Source: Roseihalotalea indica (GTDB lineage: Bacteria; Bacteroidota; Bacteroidia; Cytophagales; Cyclobacteriaceae). Taken from it: a stretch of DNA of 64,000 nt. Numbering within the stretch: the first letter of the stretch is position 1; each line of letters opens with the position of its first letter. The notes below the pieces were generated by a model, which did not search any database, was not told the origin of the DNA, and saw only the letters and a program-made list of their open reading frames with translations. Location: the NCBI RefSeq assembly GCF_022458895.1, contig NZ_JAINFL010000007.1:62001-126000 (forward strand). The letters run 5' to 3'. Made by a program: the position numbers and the translations under genes. This document shows, piece after piece, positions 17,456 through 26,784 of this stretch.

Positions 17456-19606
17456 TTAGTGGGCGTGCTGCATTTGTCGAACTTGCGTTTGCAACTCACG
17501 CACCAATTGCTGGTAAGCCCGCACGCTCTCCTGTTGGATTTTTGACTTTTGCTGAGCGGCGTTTACCTGCAATTGCTGAAGCGACCTTTGAAGCTCCTGA
17601 ATTTCTTGCTCGCTACCTTGTAACGTAAGCTGGGTCTGGGCCTGAAGCGCCTGTAGTTTTCTCTGGAGGATCTCGCCGGACTGCTTTCTCTCCCGCTGTT
17701 CTTCCTGACGATCCCGGTAGCGTTCTTCTTGCTGTTGCAGACGGTCTCTCGTCTGTTCTTCCCATTCTCGCACGCGCTCTCGGTAATGCTCCATTTGTTC
17801 TTCCTGACGTTGCTCCCATTCTTCTAATCTTTCCTGCCATTCCTGAAGCTGCTGCTCCTGCTGGTCTTCCCGTTTTTCCAGCATTTCCTCCAGGCGCTGT
17901 TGCTGTTCTTCTAATCTCTCCTGCTGTTCTTCTGAAAAGTTTTCCCAGAACTCGGCAGAATCCAGATGCTCAAAAACCCGTTCGTACTCGCGCCAAACAT
18001 CTTCATAAAAGTTTAGAGAGTCGTTCAAAAACATCATGTCAGGCATAGGCGGCATGGGTGGTATCGGCACGCTAAGCATCTGTGGTGGCAAGAGGGTATC
18101 CGCTATATTGAACTGATAATGGAATGAGGAATCAATTTTCCAGATGATATTAGTGTCAGCCATGATAGTAAAGCCCGCCATATCAAATTTGGGCGATTTC
18201 AGAGTAAAGAAGGCAGAGTCAAAACCTACCCAGGCCGACGGCGGAAATGTATCTATGTCGATATCAATGTCCATGTCAAAATCAAAGTCATTATCCAGCT
18301 CTACCTCCACATCATTATCTATGTCTACATCTACTGCCCACTCGTCGGCAAAGCGGAACCGGTACCATTGGGTTGAGTCTTCCTTATCAGGAGAAGGTAC
18401 GGTATCCAGCACAGAAATTTCTTCCTCCATCAGCCATTCGGGTAGTTTGGGTTGCCAGGGCGAGTGTGGGCCAGCAATACCGCCCTCTGAACGCTGAAGC
18501 TGAGGAATACTCAAAATAGCGCCGGAATATAATGACGTAGGACTGGTGTCTGGGTTTCTGGCTATAGAGGTGGTCATGCGATACGTAATCAGAAAAGAAA
18601 GCACCAGAAGCATGCTGACGATAGCGGGAGCCGCTGAGGTGCGGGAAGAAGAAGCGTGGGGTTGTAATAACCGTTCTATACGCCCCAGCAAACTGGCACC
18701 CTGCCGGGCAAAAGCCAGTACCAGTTCGGAAGGAGACTGCTGAAGCGATTCCATATGGGCCAGTGCCTTGGCATAGACCAGGGGATTGCCACAAACCGTA
18801 ACGGCCAGGTCATCGCAACATTTTTCCCGTTCATCGCGGATGATCTGGGAAATCCACCAGATGGCAGGGTGATAGAACAATACAATCTCAATGGCGGTTT
18901 GTAGCCAGTTAATAACATCATCCCAGCGGCGAATATGGGCAAGTTCATGTGCCAGAATAGCTTCTAGTTGCTCATAATTCAGCTGAGAAAAAGCACTAAC
19001 GGGCAAGAGAATTACTGGCTTGAACAGTCCGGTTACGAAAGGGGTGCGAATACGAGACGAAGCCCGAATTAAAACTTTACGTTTGATAGCCAGAGCCTTA
19101 CGAAGCTTCCCGACCGAAGCCTCCCATTCAGTAGATAATGGGTATGTGTCCACTCGAGTAAGGCGGTGCAGGTAGACCAGTTTCCCGACGGTGCGAAGCA
19201 GAAAAAAGAGCATCCCACTAAACCACAGCACCAGCATGCCCGACAAATGAGGAGTAAGCCACACTTGTAATTTTTGCCCGGCTTCAGTGAGTTGATGCCT
19301 CCAGGAGTCTTCTACTAAAACCGCGGAGGAAGAAGGTGGGGCAACGATCATTCCTGAAACAAGAGCAGCAGAGGGGGTTGCCAAAGCCGTTTCCTGAGGG
19401 TCATGAATCCGGTATCCCGTAACAACTAAAGCTATTAGAGCGGTCATCAAAACGATTACTGAAACAGCATAACGGAACCGGGAGGCCCGGCGCGGAATAA
19501 TCCACAGCAGCAGACGCAGCCCGAGGGCTATTCCGGTAAGTAGCCACAGGCTGTGCACCAGTGTCCAGCCCAGGGTTTGGGTCCATACTTCGGGTAGTAT
19601 TGTCAT
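17456..19606 (-). CDS. BlaR1-like M56 membrane metallopeptidase with long Gln/Glu coiled coil
   Basis: A 716-residue protein. N-terminal membrane helices flank the M56 zinc-protease motif HELAH (220-224) within EAILAHELAHIRRWDD and the later EKCCDDLA. In BlaR1/MecR1 this domain cleaves the partner repressor after a signal. Here the usual penicillin-binding sensor is absent. Instead there is an acidic Val/Ile/Asp stretch (about 405-440) and a coiled coil very rich in Gln, Glu and Arg (about 530-710). The stop of the BlaI-like repressor gene overlaps its start by 4 nt (ATGA). The signal it senses is unknown. Confidence 0.88.
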   Translation of the reverse strand: MTILPEVWTQTLGWTLVHSLWLLTGIALGLRLLLWIIPRRASRFRYAVSVIVLMTALIALVVTGYRIHDPQETALATPSAALVSGMIVAPPSSSAVLVEDSWRHQLTEAGQKLQVWLTPHLSGMLVLWFSGMLFFLLRTVGKLVYLHRLTRVDTYPLSTEWEASVGKLRKALAIKRKVLIRASSRIRTPFVTGLFKPVILLPVSAFSQLNYEQLEAILAHELAHIRRWDDVINWLQTAIEIVLFYHPAIWWISQIIRDEREKCCDDLAVTVCGNPLVYAKALAHMESLQQSPSELVLAFARQGASLLGRIERLLQPHASSSRTSAAPAIVSMLLVLSFLITYRMTTSIARNPDTSPTSLYSGAILSIPQLQRSEGGIAGPHSPWQPKLPEWLMEEEISVLDTVPSPDKEDSTQWYRFRFADEWAVDVDIDNDVEVELDNDFDFDMDIDIDIDTFPPSAWVGFDSAFFTLKSPKFDMAGFTIMADTNIIWKIDSSFHYQFNIADTLLPPQMLSVPIPPMPPMPDMMFLNDSLNFYEDVWREYERVFEHLDSAEFWENFSEEQQERLEEQQQRLEEMLEKREDQQEQQLQEWQERLEEWEQRQEEQMEHYRERVREWEEQTRDRLQQQEERYRDRQEEQRERKQSGEILQRKLQALQAQTQLTLQGSEQEIQELQRSLQQLQVNAAQQKSKIQQESVRAYQQLVRELQTQVRQMQHAH

Positions 19607-19986
19607 GATTTACCTCCTTCCAGTTTATCAATGAGCGCTTTGATCTGATCTAATTCCTCCTTCGATGTTTTACGGTGGCCCAGTGCTTGCATCACCATTC
19701 GTCCGGCCGATCCGCCAAAAGCTGTTTCCAGCAGGCGATCAATTAATAATTTCTGAGTAGATTCCTGAGGGGCATTTGCCGCATAAACGTGGCTTTTAGC
19801 CGATTCATCTCGAGTGAGTAGCTCTTTCTGCGCCATGTTTTGCATGTTTTTCAGGGTGGTTGTATAACCAATGTCTCGTTTCTGAGCCAGTTGGTCATGT
19901 ACGAAGCGAACGGTAGAGGGGCCATGCTCCCATACTACTTGCAGTATCTCCAGTTCGGCTTCAGTGGGTTTCGGAAGTTCTTTCAT
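19603..19986 (-). CDS. BlaI/MecI/CopY family transcriptional repressor
   Basis: A 127-residue winged-helix protein of the Penicillinase_R family (PF03965): PTEAELEILQVVWEHGPSTVRFVHDQL at the start and IGYTTTLKNMQNM for the recognition region. A C-terminal dimerisation helix follows. It overlaps the M56 peptidase gene by 4 nt, so the two are translationally coupled. Three TACGA-type dyads lie just upstream and point to autoregulation. Relief would come from proteolysis by the M56 partner. The target regulon beyond this pair is not visible. Confidence 0.93.
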   Translation of the reverse strand: MKELPKPTEAELEILQVVWEHGPSTVRFVHDQLAQKRDIGYTTTLKNMQNMAQKELLTRDESAKSHVYAANAPQESTQKLLIDRLLETAFGGSAGRMVMQALGHRKTSKEELDQIKALIDKLEGGKS

Positions 19987-19990
19987 AATC

Positions 19991-20063
19991 TACGACATTT
20001 ATCGCACAGCAATTATATACGATGTTTGTCGTACTTCCAAATATAACTACGACTTTTATCGTA
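19991..20063 (-). promoter_or_regulatory. Three operator-like dyads and promoter of the BlaI/M56 operon
   Basis: Three 16-bp dyads occur: TACGACATTTATCGCA (19991-20006), TACGATGTTTGTCGTA (20018-20033) and TACGACTTTTATCGTA (20048-20063). Start-to-start spacing is 27 and 30 bp. Between dyads 2 and 3 the minus strand reads TATATTTG (20045-20038), an exact match to the Bacteroidota -7 consensus. Bound repressor would cover the promoter. Confidence 0.8.
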
Positions 20064-20430
20064 GATTATGCACTAATTTGTAATCGCATGGCAGATTCAA
20101 CCTATATGAACATCATTCATGGCTTTATTTTAAAAGCCAGTTTGCAGAAAAATAGGAAAGCGTGTTACCAAAATTTTTAGCCGTAGTCTAAATTGATAAT
20201 TAGCAGATGCCACAATGAATACGCTGGTAAAGCCTATACTAAAAATAAACAATTACTAGGATTATCAGCCCATTACCGATTGGGCAGAACAACATTTTTA
20301 CTTGAAAAAAATATGGAGAATCTTAGTGAAATTCTTGGGTTGACGATTGCTTTAGTAAGAGTTTTCGAAGGCTTACTAATCCCTATCATTGCACTATATG
20401 ATACACATGAGGCTTTATAAAAACAATAAT
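20064..20430. other. Intergenic gap, no supported gene
   Basis: AT-rich sequence between the BlaI operators and the TlpA-like gene. It includes a 36-codon frame (20313-20420, MENLSEILGLTIALVRV...) with one hydrophobic stretch. I cannot support this as a gene. Confidence 0.5.
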
Positions 20431-21942
20431 CTATTCATCAAGGTATTGGTTAAACAATATTCGTGTCTCATCGCTATCCGGGCCGGGGGCATTCTGGTGA
20501 GCTAGTGCGCCTTGCCTATCAAAAATAAGATACCGGGGAATAGCTTGAAGGTCTATTTGTTGAATAAAGTCTGATGTTCCTTTGTTGAGTAAAACATAAC
20601 TATCTTCGTAGCCATCTAATTTCTCATGAATGACCGCTTTTTTCCAATTGTCAATACTACGATCAATGGATAGATAGACAAACGCGACATCTTTATTGTG
20701 ATAGTCCCGCATCAGTGTATGGGAAGCAGGCATGGCTTTTCTGCAGGGCGTACACCAGCTCGCCCAAAAATCAATGTATATCACATGACCTTTGTATTTC
20801 TCCCGAACCTGATTCAGTGTCAACTTCTCCTGGTCTTTTGATAGTAGCATCAGCGTTTCTGATTCATGCTGGTAAGCCTGCAAGTCGGATAAGAACAGGT
20901 AATCATCCTGCAAACGGCTCGCAAAACCCTGATTATCCGCGTAGGTTGACAGTTCATCAATGACTCTTCTGGCTTCTGCAACCGAGAAATCTTTAACCAC
21001 ACGCAGGGCAAACCGGTTAAGCAGGACCTTTCGGACAAGCGGATCGAGTGTTTCCCTCTGAATCGTAATAAAATCGAAGGCCTGAGGGTAATGGGGAAAA
21101 GTGGCGGAAGATGTTTTCACCATTCCAATGTTGTATTCTTTAATCAAAAATTTGGTGAGCGCATTCAGATAGAAGCGGTGGTGGGCCAGGTCAGGCTTAT
21201 TAAGGATTGCTTCCATAAAGTTGTAAGCCAGGCTTTCAGAAAACAGTTCTCCGTACGTTGGGGATAAGGAGCACGTATAAAGCTCAAAATCTAACCTACT
21301 TTTATGATAGCGATAGGTGTCACGATTCATGGCACCCGAATCTACCAGGGAATCCAGCAACTTGTTTTCTTTCTGGTAAACGGCCTGGGTATAATGGGCA
21401 AATTGCACATCTTCTTCCCGGGTATGATTGTATAGAGTGCTCAAATCATAATAAAATTGGCCTTGCAGACTGTCCGTTTGCCCAAGTATCCTACGTTTTT
21501 CAAATTCATAATTAAGATCAATATCAGATGTTTTTCGGTTATTGACGGTAGCAAAGGGCATTCCATCGGAATAGGTGAAAATCACCGTATCACCATTTTC
21601 AAACAGGTAGTTCAGCTGATCCATCTGAAAATAAGTATGAGACACTGAAACTTTCTCCCGTTTGGTTTCAAGATAGAACGTATCCTGTTGATCAGTCTTT
21701 TTGCTTTGAATACGCTGCTCAATGCCATCGTCATCAATGTAAATGATTTCAGGATAGTTGGTATTGACGAGAATACCGGGGGTAGGTCTTTTTTCAAACT
21801 CCCCTTTCTTATCAAAGATGATAACAATACCGTGGGGGTTCTCTTCAAAAGTGGCTAGGTCACTACTGGTTGGCTTTTCGGGTTCAGGGGAACATCGGGT
21901 TAGTAATATGACACAAACCAATAGTTTTATATAGCTTGTCAT
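20431..21942 (-). CDS. TlpA-like thioredoxin-domain lipoprotein
   Basis: A 503-residue protein with a lipoprotein signal (MTSYIKLLVCVILLTRC, Cys17). A long N-terminal region of unknown fold (about 20-370) is followed by a TlpA/AhpC-TSA domain. That domain has the redox motif WASWCTPC (Cys397, Cys400), the cis-Pro loop IDLQAIPRYLIFD and the usual YIDFW strand. It is typical of Bacteroidota periplasmic thiol-disulfide oxidoreductases fused to a DUF4369-like or other N-terminal module. It probably reduces or rearranges disulfides on envelope proteins. No obvious partner gene is adjacent. Confidence 0.85.
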   Translation of the reverse strand: MTSYIKLLVCVILLTRCSPEPEKPTSSDLATFEENPHGIVIIFDKKGEFEKRPTPGILVNTNYPEIIYIDDDGIEQRIQSKKTDQQDTFYLETKREKVSVSHTYFQMDQLNYLFENGDTVIFTYSDGMPFATVNNRKTSDIDLNYEFEKRRILGQTDSLQGQFYYDLSTLYNHTREEDVQFAHYTQAVYQKENKLLDSLVDSGAMNRDTYRYHKSRLDFELYTCSLSPTYGELFSESLAYNFMEAILNKPDLAHHRFYLNALTKFLIKEYNIGMVKTSSATFPHYPQAFDFITIQRETLDPLVRKVLLNRFALRVVKDFSVAEARRVIDELSTYADNQGFASRLQDDYLFLSDLQAYQHESETLMLLSKDQEKLTLNQVREKYKGHVIYIDFWASWCTPCRKAMPASHTLMRDYHNKDVAFVYLSIDRSIDNWKKAVIHEKLDGYEDSYVLLNKGTSDFIQQIDLQAIPRYLIFDRQGALAHQNAPGPDSDETRILFNQYLDE

Positions 21943-22662
21943 AAGCCTTTACTTTAGCCCCATGGGAAGGGTGTATAAATCATTCCTCTGGCCTGCAACA
22001 ATGAATTTTGTTAAAGGTATGTCCTGCTCTTAAGCTATGCTTCTAACTTATGTTGAAAGAAGTATTGCATGGCTGCTAATGTTATTATATAATCGCTTAA
22101 CGCTGTTTTTAGGCGATACTTCAATATAGAACTTCCAATTTATATAATCAAAAGTTAAAGAGTGGAATACTGAAACTGATGAATCAAAAGCAAAGATGGA
22201 AGATGACCCATATGATGAGAAAAAAGCATATGTAAAGCGGATATACTTACCAAAAATTGAAATTGTATGAGGAGTTATTATCATCATTTGCGTGTCAGGC
22301 AGCTGGATGACGAGCTTGTTAGTTGCGCTAATGTAGCAATATTGATAAATGAGTCAGTGGAAATCATCTTCCCCACTTGACTGAGGGAGTAAAATGCTGG
22401 AGCACTTTATTTTAAAGGAATGGAAGGAGTTGCTAGTTTTGATGTAGTTAAATAGTAATGCATTATCATCTAAAAAAGATTTTGCTTTTGTTAGTCAACA
22501 ATAAAAGGGATAGGTCAAAATATATTATAAAAGTAGAGGCAATTATTACTGCAAACAATATTTTACATGTACTATTATCCTTACGTCCCGCACCAGCGCA
22601 TGCACTTACTATTGTAGAAATATACATTTAAAAAAATACTAAGCTCGACAATTTCAGTAATT
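21943..22662. other. Low-GC gap with possible decayed coding fragments
   Basis: About 720 bp, AT-rich, without an intact gene. Between about 22071 and 22267 the plus strand carries protein-like fragments interrupted by stops and frame changes (see the pseudogene entry). No terminal repeats or recombinase remains were noticed. Confidence 0.5.
22071..22267 (+). pseudogene. Possible decayed ORF fragment
   Basis: Three short plus-strand pieces could be one broken gene: MAANVII then stop, a following piece containing NAVFRRYFNIELPIYIIK, then in another frame VKEWNTETDESKAKMEDD and onward to IYLPKIEIV and a TGA at 22265-22267. The last piece has a charged, protein-like composition. No family is recognised. 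Chance is a real alternative. Confidence 0.3.
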
Positions 22663-23217
22663 ATGGGGTTATTCTCTTGGTTTAAAAAAAATGAGAGCAC
22701 AAAGCAGAAATTAGAAATCTCAGACGACTCTGGGTTTATTGGATTAATAAACAATGACCTATATAGTGGATTTGTAGATGAAGATTGGGAATTAGAAGGA
22801 ATCTTAAGAAGATTTACAGAACAGACTAATCTAGGAAACTGTGTGATCTGGTCAACAGGAGAACCCAGTTTTATGAATATTCATATTCTTGATGAGCCTT
22901 CCCAAAATGAAGTCTTCAGAGAAGTGTGCTCCAATATCAAAGTAACTAATGAAAAGTTATGGCTTGTCAACTATACCGACTTAACAATGGTAGCTCAGTT
23001 TGAAAGTGAAAAAATCCCATCAAACGAAAATTCAGAGTTAGAAATACCACTCGAGAATGGCGCTTACAGGGTTACTATTCGGCAAAAGTTTAACCCTGAA
23101 AACTATAACTGGAAATCATCCCCGAACCCATGTTTTGAAATTATATTTAGTCAACTTACTAAAATGGAAACAAATTATTTTGATGACGTAATTTGGTGGC
23201 AAAATGACAAAAGGTAG
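22663..23217 (+). CDS. Hypothetical protein, 184 aa, possibly laterally acquired
   Basis: A 184-residue acidic soluble protein starting MGLFSWFKKNESTK. It has no signal peptide, and two tryptophan-rich stretches including FDDVIWWQND at the end. The MGLF-W/F-FKK start followed by an alpha/beta acidic body is seen in several small orphan or immunity-like families, but I do not recognise this one. Base composition is more AT-rich than the neighbouring genes, and it sits in a low-GC pocket with decayed sequence. Lateral acquisition is therefore plausible. No toxin partner is adjacent. Function unknown. Confidence 0.7.
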   Translation: MGLFSWFKKNESTKQKLEISDDSGFIGLINNDLYSGFVDEDWELEGILRRFTEQTNLGNCVIWSTGEPSFMNIHILDEPSQNEVFREVCSNIKVTNEKLWLVNYTDLTMVAQFESEKIPSNENSELEIPLENGAYRVTIRQKFNPENYNWKSSPNPCFEIIFSQLTKMETNYFDDVIWWQNDKR

Positions 23218-23352
23218 GAATGTACTACAATACTGTATCCGGCTTATAATAGGCAAAGCACAAAATTCAAAAGCTTTAATTGTGAAACAAGTCCGTGTTA
23301 TGCAACCAGGAAACGTTCTAACTAAGTACCATCACAAGTTATAAGAGAACCG

Positions 23353-23724
23353 TTACCGGTTCAGAAAAGCCATTACGTTATCTGCTTCAGCTTCCACATT
23401 AAATGCCTGAAGCTGGGGGAATTCTGAAAAATCTGTGGCATTTTTATTAACACTGTGGATATCATCCGGGTCTTCATTATTGAATAGCCACAAGCCGATA
23501 AACTCTTTGTTCCCCTTCTTCAGACTAGCCCCTACCAGGGTAAATTTCTGGTCATCTTCCATCTTTTGGGCTACCATATTGGTGGGCACAATATCTTTCT
23601 TCAAATGAAAGCTCACTGACTGGATCTGGTAATCAGTAGGTTCTATAATTTTGGTAGAATCAAACGGGTGGCAGGCCGCAACGAATAGTAAAATAAGGCA
23701 AAGAGGGAGGGCAAAGCGCGTCAT
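23353..23724 (-). CDS. Small hypothetical lipoprotein, 123 aa
   Basis: A 123-residue protein with a clear lipoprotein signal (MTRFALPLCLILLFVAAC, Cys18). The mature part is beta-rich and has no recognised domain (SVSFHLKKDIV, then FIGLWLFNNEDPDD). It lies 54 nt downstream of the FtsX-type permease stop on the same strand and may be co-transcribed with it. That would suggest an envelope role linked to the transporter. The function is unknown. Confidence 0.72.
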   Translation of the reverse strand: MTRFALPLCLILLFVAACHPFDSTKIIEPTDYQIQSVSFHLKKDIVPTNMVAQKMEDDQKFTLVGASLKKGNKEFIGLWLFNNEDPDDIHSVNKNATDFSEFPQLQAFNVEAEADNVMAFLNR

Positions 23725-23778
23725 GGTGAAGGGTATAAGTTGATATTACCTAACATATACGCAAAGCGGTGCTACTGG

Positions 23779-26220
23779 TTATTCGTATCGCAGGGCATCC
23801 GTAGGGTTTGCCAGTGCCGCTCTGAGCGTCTGATACCCGATAGTGAACAATGCCAGTAGCAGGATCAGGGCCGGAGGGATGACGGCCCACCAAACGGCCA
23901 TAGAAACTCGGTAGGCATATCCGGCGAGCCACTCCTGCATTCCCCAATAGGCAAACGGCATTGCAATAATACTGGCTATGATCACCAGGCGCACAAAATC
24001 CATCGATAACAGCTTCAGGATGTTTGGCACAGAGGCGCCCAGCACTTTACGAATGCCAATTTCCTGTGTACGCTGAAGTGTAGTAAAAGAGGCTAGCCCG
24101 AATAAACCCAGGCAGGCAATAAAAATGGCTAGTCCGGCAAACAGGCCAAACACTTTTCCAAAGCGCCGGTCAGCCTGGTACTGTTGGTTAAAGTAGTCGT
24201 CCAGAAAAAAGTAATCAAAGGGGTTGCCGGGGAAAGACTGGTCCCACAGAGCCTTCACATTAGCTAAAGTAGCAGACAAATGTTCAGTAGGCATTTTCAG
24301 GGCATAGTATTCTCCTGCCCAGGGGGCTTCATGGTGTCGTTTAAGGGCGAAAATAACTGGATCAATGTCACTGTGTAATGACTGCTGGTGGAAATCCTGG
24401 ATAACACCAATGACCTGTTTTTCAACCTTAAGGGTGTCATTCTCATTCCACAGAATAGTTGCCCCGATGGCTTGTTCTGTCTCAGTAAAGCCGAGCGTCT
24501 TCAGTGCTGTTTCATTAAGAATCACACTTTGTTGGTCAGCCGATGGAGCAGCAGTAAAGTTGCGACCGGCCGCCAGAGAAATTCCATAGAGGCTGAAAAA
24601 ATCTTCGTCTACGGTCACAATATCCAGGCTGGTTGCCTCATCGGGATGCCCCTTTCGGTAAAAAGTGCGGCCCCAGCTCGTTTCCTGCCCTGGCACAGTA
24701 GAAGACACGGTGACTTGTTGTATTTCAGAAAGCCGGGTTGCTTCCTGTTTGAATGTGGAAAAACGCTGTGCCTGATCAGCCCCCTTTACTCCCGGCCCCT
24801 GAACAATAAGGGTCTGGTCAAGAGAAACGCCTAGCGCCTGGTCCTGCATGTACTGTAGTTGAAGCCATACGATCAGCGTACCGAAGATCAAAGCAGAGGA
24901 TGCCATAAACTGAAATACGATTAACCCCTGACGTAAGCGCCGTCCCCGTAGAGTAATTTTCTTGAAGGCTTTTAAGGGGTTAATACCTGAAAGAATAAGT
25001 GCCGGATAAAAGCCGGAGGCGGCCGCACCTAGTAGAAATACCGCAATGCCCCCAACTAATAGCATAGGATATGCCCATAAGGCATCTGGGAGGTCAGTTC
25101 CCGCCACTGTACGAAATGTTGGAAGCAGGACTTGGGATAGGGTGATCGCCAGCAGCATGGCGATCAAATTAACCAGCAGCGCTTCGGCCATAAACTGGGC
25201 TACCAGTTGTGTGCGCCCGGAACCAACTACTTTCCGGATACCTACCTCTTTCGCTCGTCGTACAGCCCGGGAGGTGGCCAGATTAATATAATTGATCCAG
25301 GCAATGAACAGAATAAAGGCTGCAATAAGCCCCAGAAAGCGCACGATGGTTTCATTGCCATTCGCCTCAGCTTCGCCCCATAGCTGCGAGTTCAGGTGGA
25401 TGTCCTGAACAGGCTGAATCTTTAATTGAAAGTCACCACCCTCACTTCGCCTTTGGGCTAGCGCATCGCCAATGTAGCGTTCCAGAAAAGCGGGCAATTT
25501 AGCCTCTACCGTAGCCGGGTCAGTGCGATCATTTAATTGTATATAAGTATAATAATTACTCCAGTCCCACACTTCATCCAGGTTCCATGCATCAAGCGAA
25601 CTGAAAGACACCAGCATATCCGTATAAAGGTGAGAGTTTGTTGGAATATCTTTGAATATGCCCGTTACCGTTAGCACCTCCTGACTTCGCTGGCCCCGGT
25701 GAAAGACTATAGTTTTATTCAGTGCTGATTGGTTAGGAAAGTATTTGGCCGCCGTAGATTCAGAAAGCACAATGCTTTGCGGCTCTTTTAAGGCGGTTGT
25801 TATATCGCCTTCTGTGAACTGATACGCCAGCATTTGAGGTAATAATGAATCTGCATAATAAATATGGTCAGCAAAGAAACTACGATCCTCAATCTGCATT
25901 ACCGGGGTAGACATGAGCTTATCAGTATCAACCAGACGCGCAGTACGGGCAATTTCAGGTATATCTCGGGCCACGGCCGGAGCAAGGGCAGGGCTGGTTT
26001 GAGCCGACTGCCATACAAGTTCCTGGTTTCCATAAAAAGCCTCAGTCAGCCGGTATAGCCGGGAGCTGCGAAATTGATCATAGCTTTTTTCATAGGAAAT
26101 ATAATGCACAATCAGTAAGCAGGCGGCCATACCAATTGCCAGCCCCAAAATATTGATGAGTGAAAAAATACTGTTTCTACTAAGGTTCCGATAGGCAATT
26201 TTCAGATAATTTTTCAGCAT
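23779..26220 (-). CDS. FtsX/MacB-type ABC transporter permease, long Bacteroidota form
   Basis: An 813-residue inner-membrane protein with two MacB-like halves, each a periplasmic domain plus FtsX helices. It begins MLKNYLKIAYRNLSRNSIFS and has NILGLAIGMAACLLIVHYI as first helix. Both halves carry the coupling-helix motif EVGIRKVVGSGR / EIGIRKVLGASV, and the C-terminus ends TDALRYE. No ATPase is adjacent, as is usual for this family, so a partner encoded elsewhere is expected. These proteins are thought to act in lipoprotein, peptide or stress-related export by mechanotransmission. A small lipoprotein gene follows. Confidence 0.9.
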   Translation of the reverse strand: MLKNYLKIAYRNLSRNSIFSLINILGLAIGMAACLLIVHYISYEKSYDQFRSSRLYRLTEAFYGNQELVWQSAQTSPALAPAVARDIPEIARTARLVDTDKLMSTPVMQIEDRSFFADHIYYADSLLPQMLAYQFTEGDITTALKEPQSIVLSESTAAKYFPNQSALNKTIVFHRGQRSQEVLTVTGIFKDIPTNSHLYTDMLVSFSSLDAWNLDEVWDWSNYYTYIQLNDRTDPATVEAKLPAFLERYIGDALAQRRSEGGDFQLKIQPVQDIHLNSQLWGEAEANGNETIVRFLGLIAAFILFIAWINYINLATSRAVRRAKEVGIRKVVGSGRTQLVAQFMAEALLVNLIAMLLAITLSQVLLPTFRTVAGTDLPDALWAYPMLLVGGIAVFLLGAAASGFYPALILSGINPLKAFKKITLRGRRLRQGLIVFQFMASSALIFGTLIVWLQLQYMQDQALGVSLDQTLIVQGPGVKGADQAQRFSTFKQEATRLSEIQQVTVSSTVPGQETSWGRTFYRKGHPDEATSLDIVTVDEDFFSLYGISLAAGRNFTAAPSADQQSVILNETALKTLGFTETEQAIGATILWNENDTLKVEKQVIGVIQDFHQQSLHSDIDPVIFALKRHHEAPWAGEYYALKMPTEHLSATLANVKALWDQSFPGNPFDYFFLDDYFNQQYQADRRFGKVFGLFAGLAIFIACLGLFGLASFTTLQRTQEIGIRKVLGASVPNILKLLSMDFVRLVIIASIIAMPFAYWGMQEWLAGYAYRVSMAVWWAVIPPALILLLALFTIGYQTLRAALANPTDALRYE

Positions 26221-26784
26221 AATTTAATAGCCTGGTAGTGAGAAGGGAATAAAACTTATATGTCTGAGTAGTGACGTACATGAGCTATGCCAAAGGCTAT
26301 GGCTGCCTTATAAGGCCCTTACAGCAACCGAGGTGTTTCATTATGATACACAGCATTGTTCACAATAGGACACCATAAAACTTTTACCGTTAATCAGGTA
26401 TTTTCTTTTTAGCAGGAGTATTAATGCTTTGATGAATCTCATAATCCACTACATTATTTAAGCATATCTTTTGGGCCAGTAATGCTCGTAAAGCAATTAT
26501 ATAAAATAGGACTTATAAGGAAAAGGCTTAGCAGTAGTGTACGGGAATAGGTAATATGCTCTAATTATTATCCGTAGTAGAAACATTTTTCAAACTCTTA
26601 GGTTTCAGTGAAAACAGATAGCTTAAATAGGATGATTTAAGCACGCCTTGCACTTTATCGGTTGTACCATATTTTTTAGTCGCTTTTCGCAACGAAACCG
26701 AATTTTTATCTAAACCCTCACGAGGCTTCAAATTTTTATTAGGGCAGCCTCACAATGCTTCAATTTTTTAAATCCTTAAATCGT
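26221..26784. other. Intergenic leader upstream of the SusC-like gene
   Basis: About 560 bp with no supported gene, lying between divergent transcription units. A TTG at 26649 and a TATTTTTT at 26670 are spaced like a weak Bacteroidota promoter for the susC-like gene, but the match is poor. No sigma/anti-sigma pair is encoded here. Confidence 0.45.

Noticed and set aside
17317..17499. 60-codon minus-strand frame after the M56 gene
   Set aside because: It overlaps the end of the M56 gene and the long hairpin, and has no plausible product.
20193..20420. 75-codon plus-strand frame ending MENLSEILGLTIALVRVFEG...
   Set aside because: It is an AT-rich intergenic frame with no family resemblance or clear start. 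The hydrophobic part is short.
22048..22287. 79-codon minus-strand frame in the low-GC gap
   Set aside because: Composition looks like an antisense shadow. The plus strand shows more protein-like fragments.
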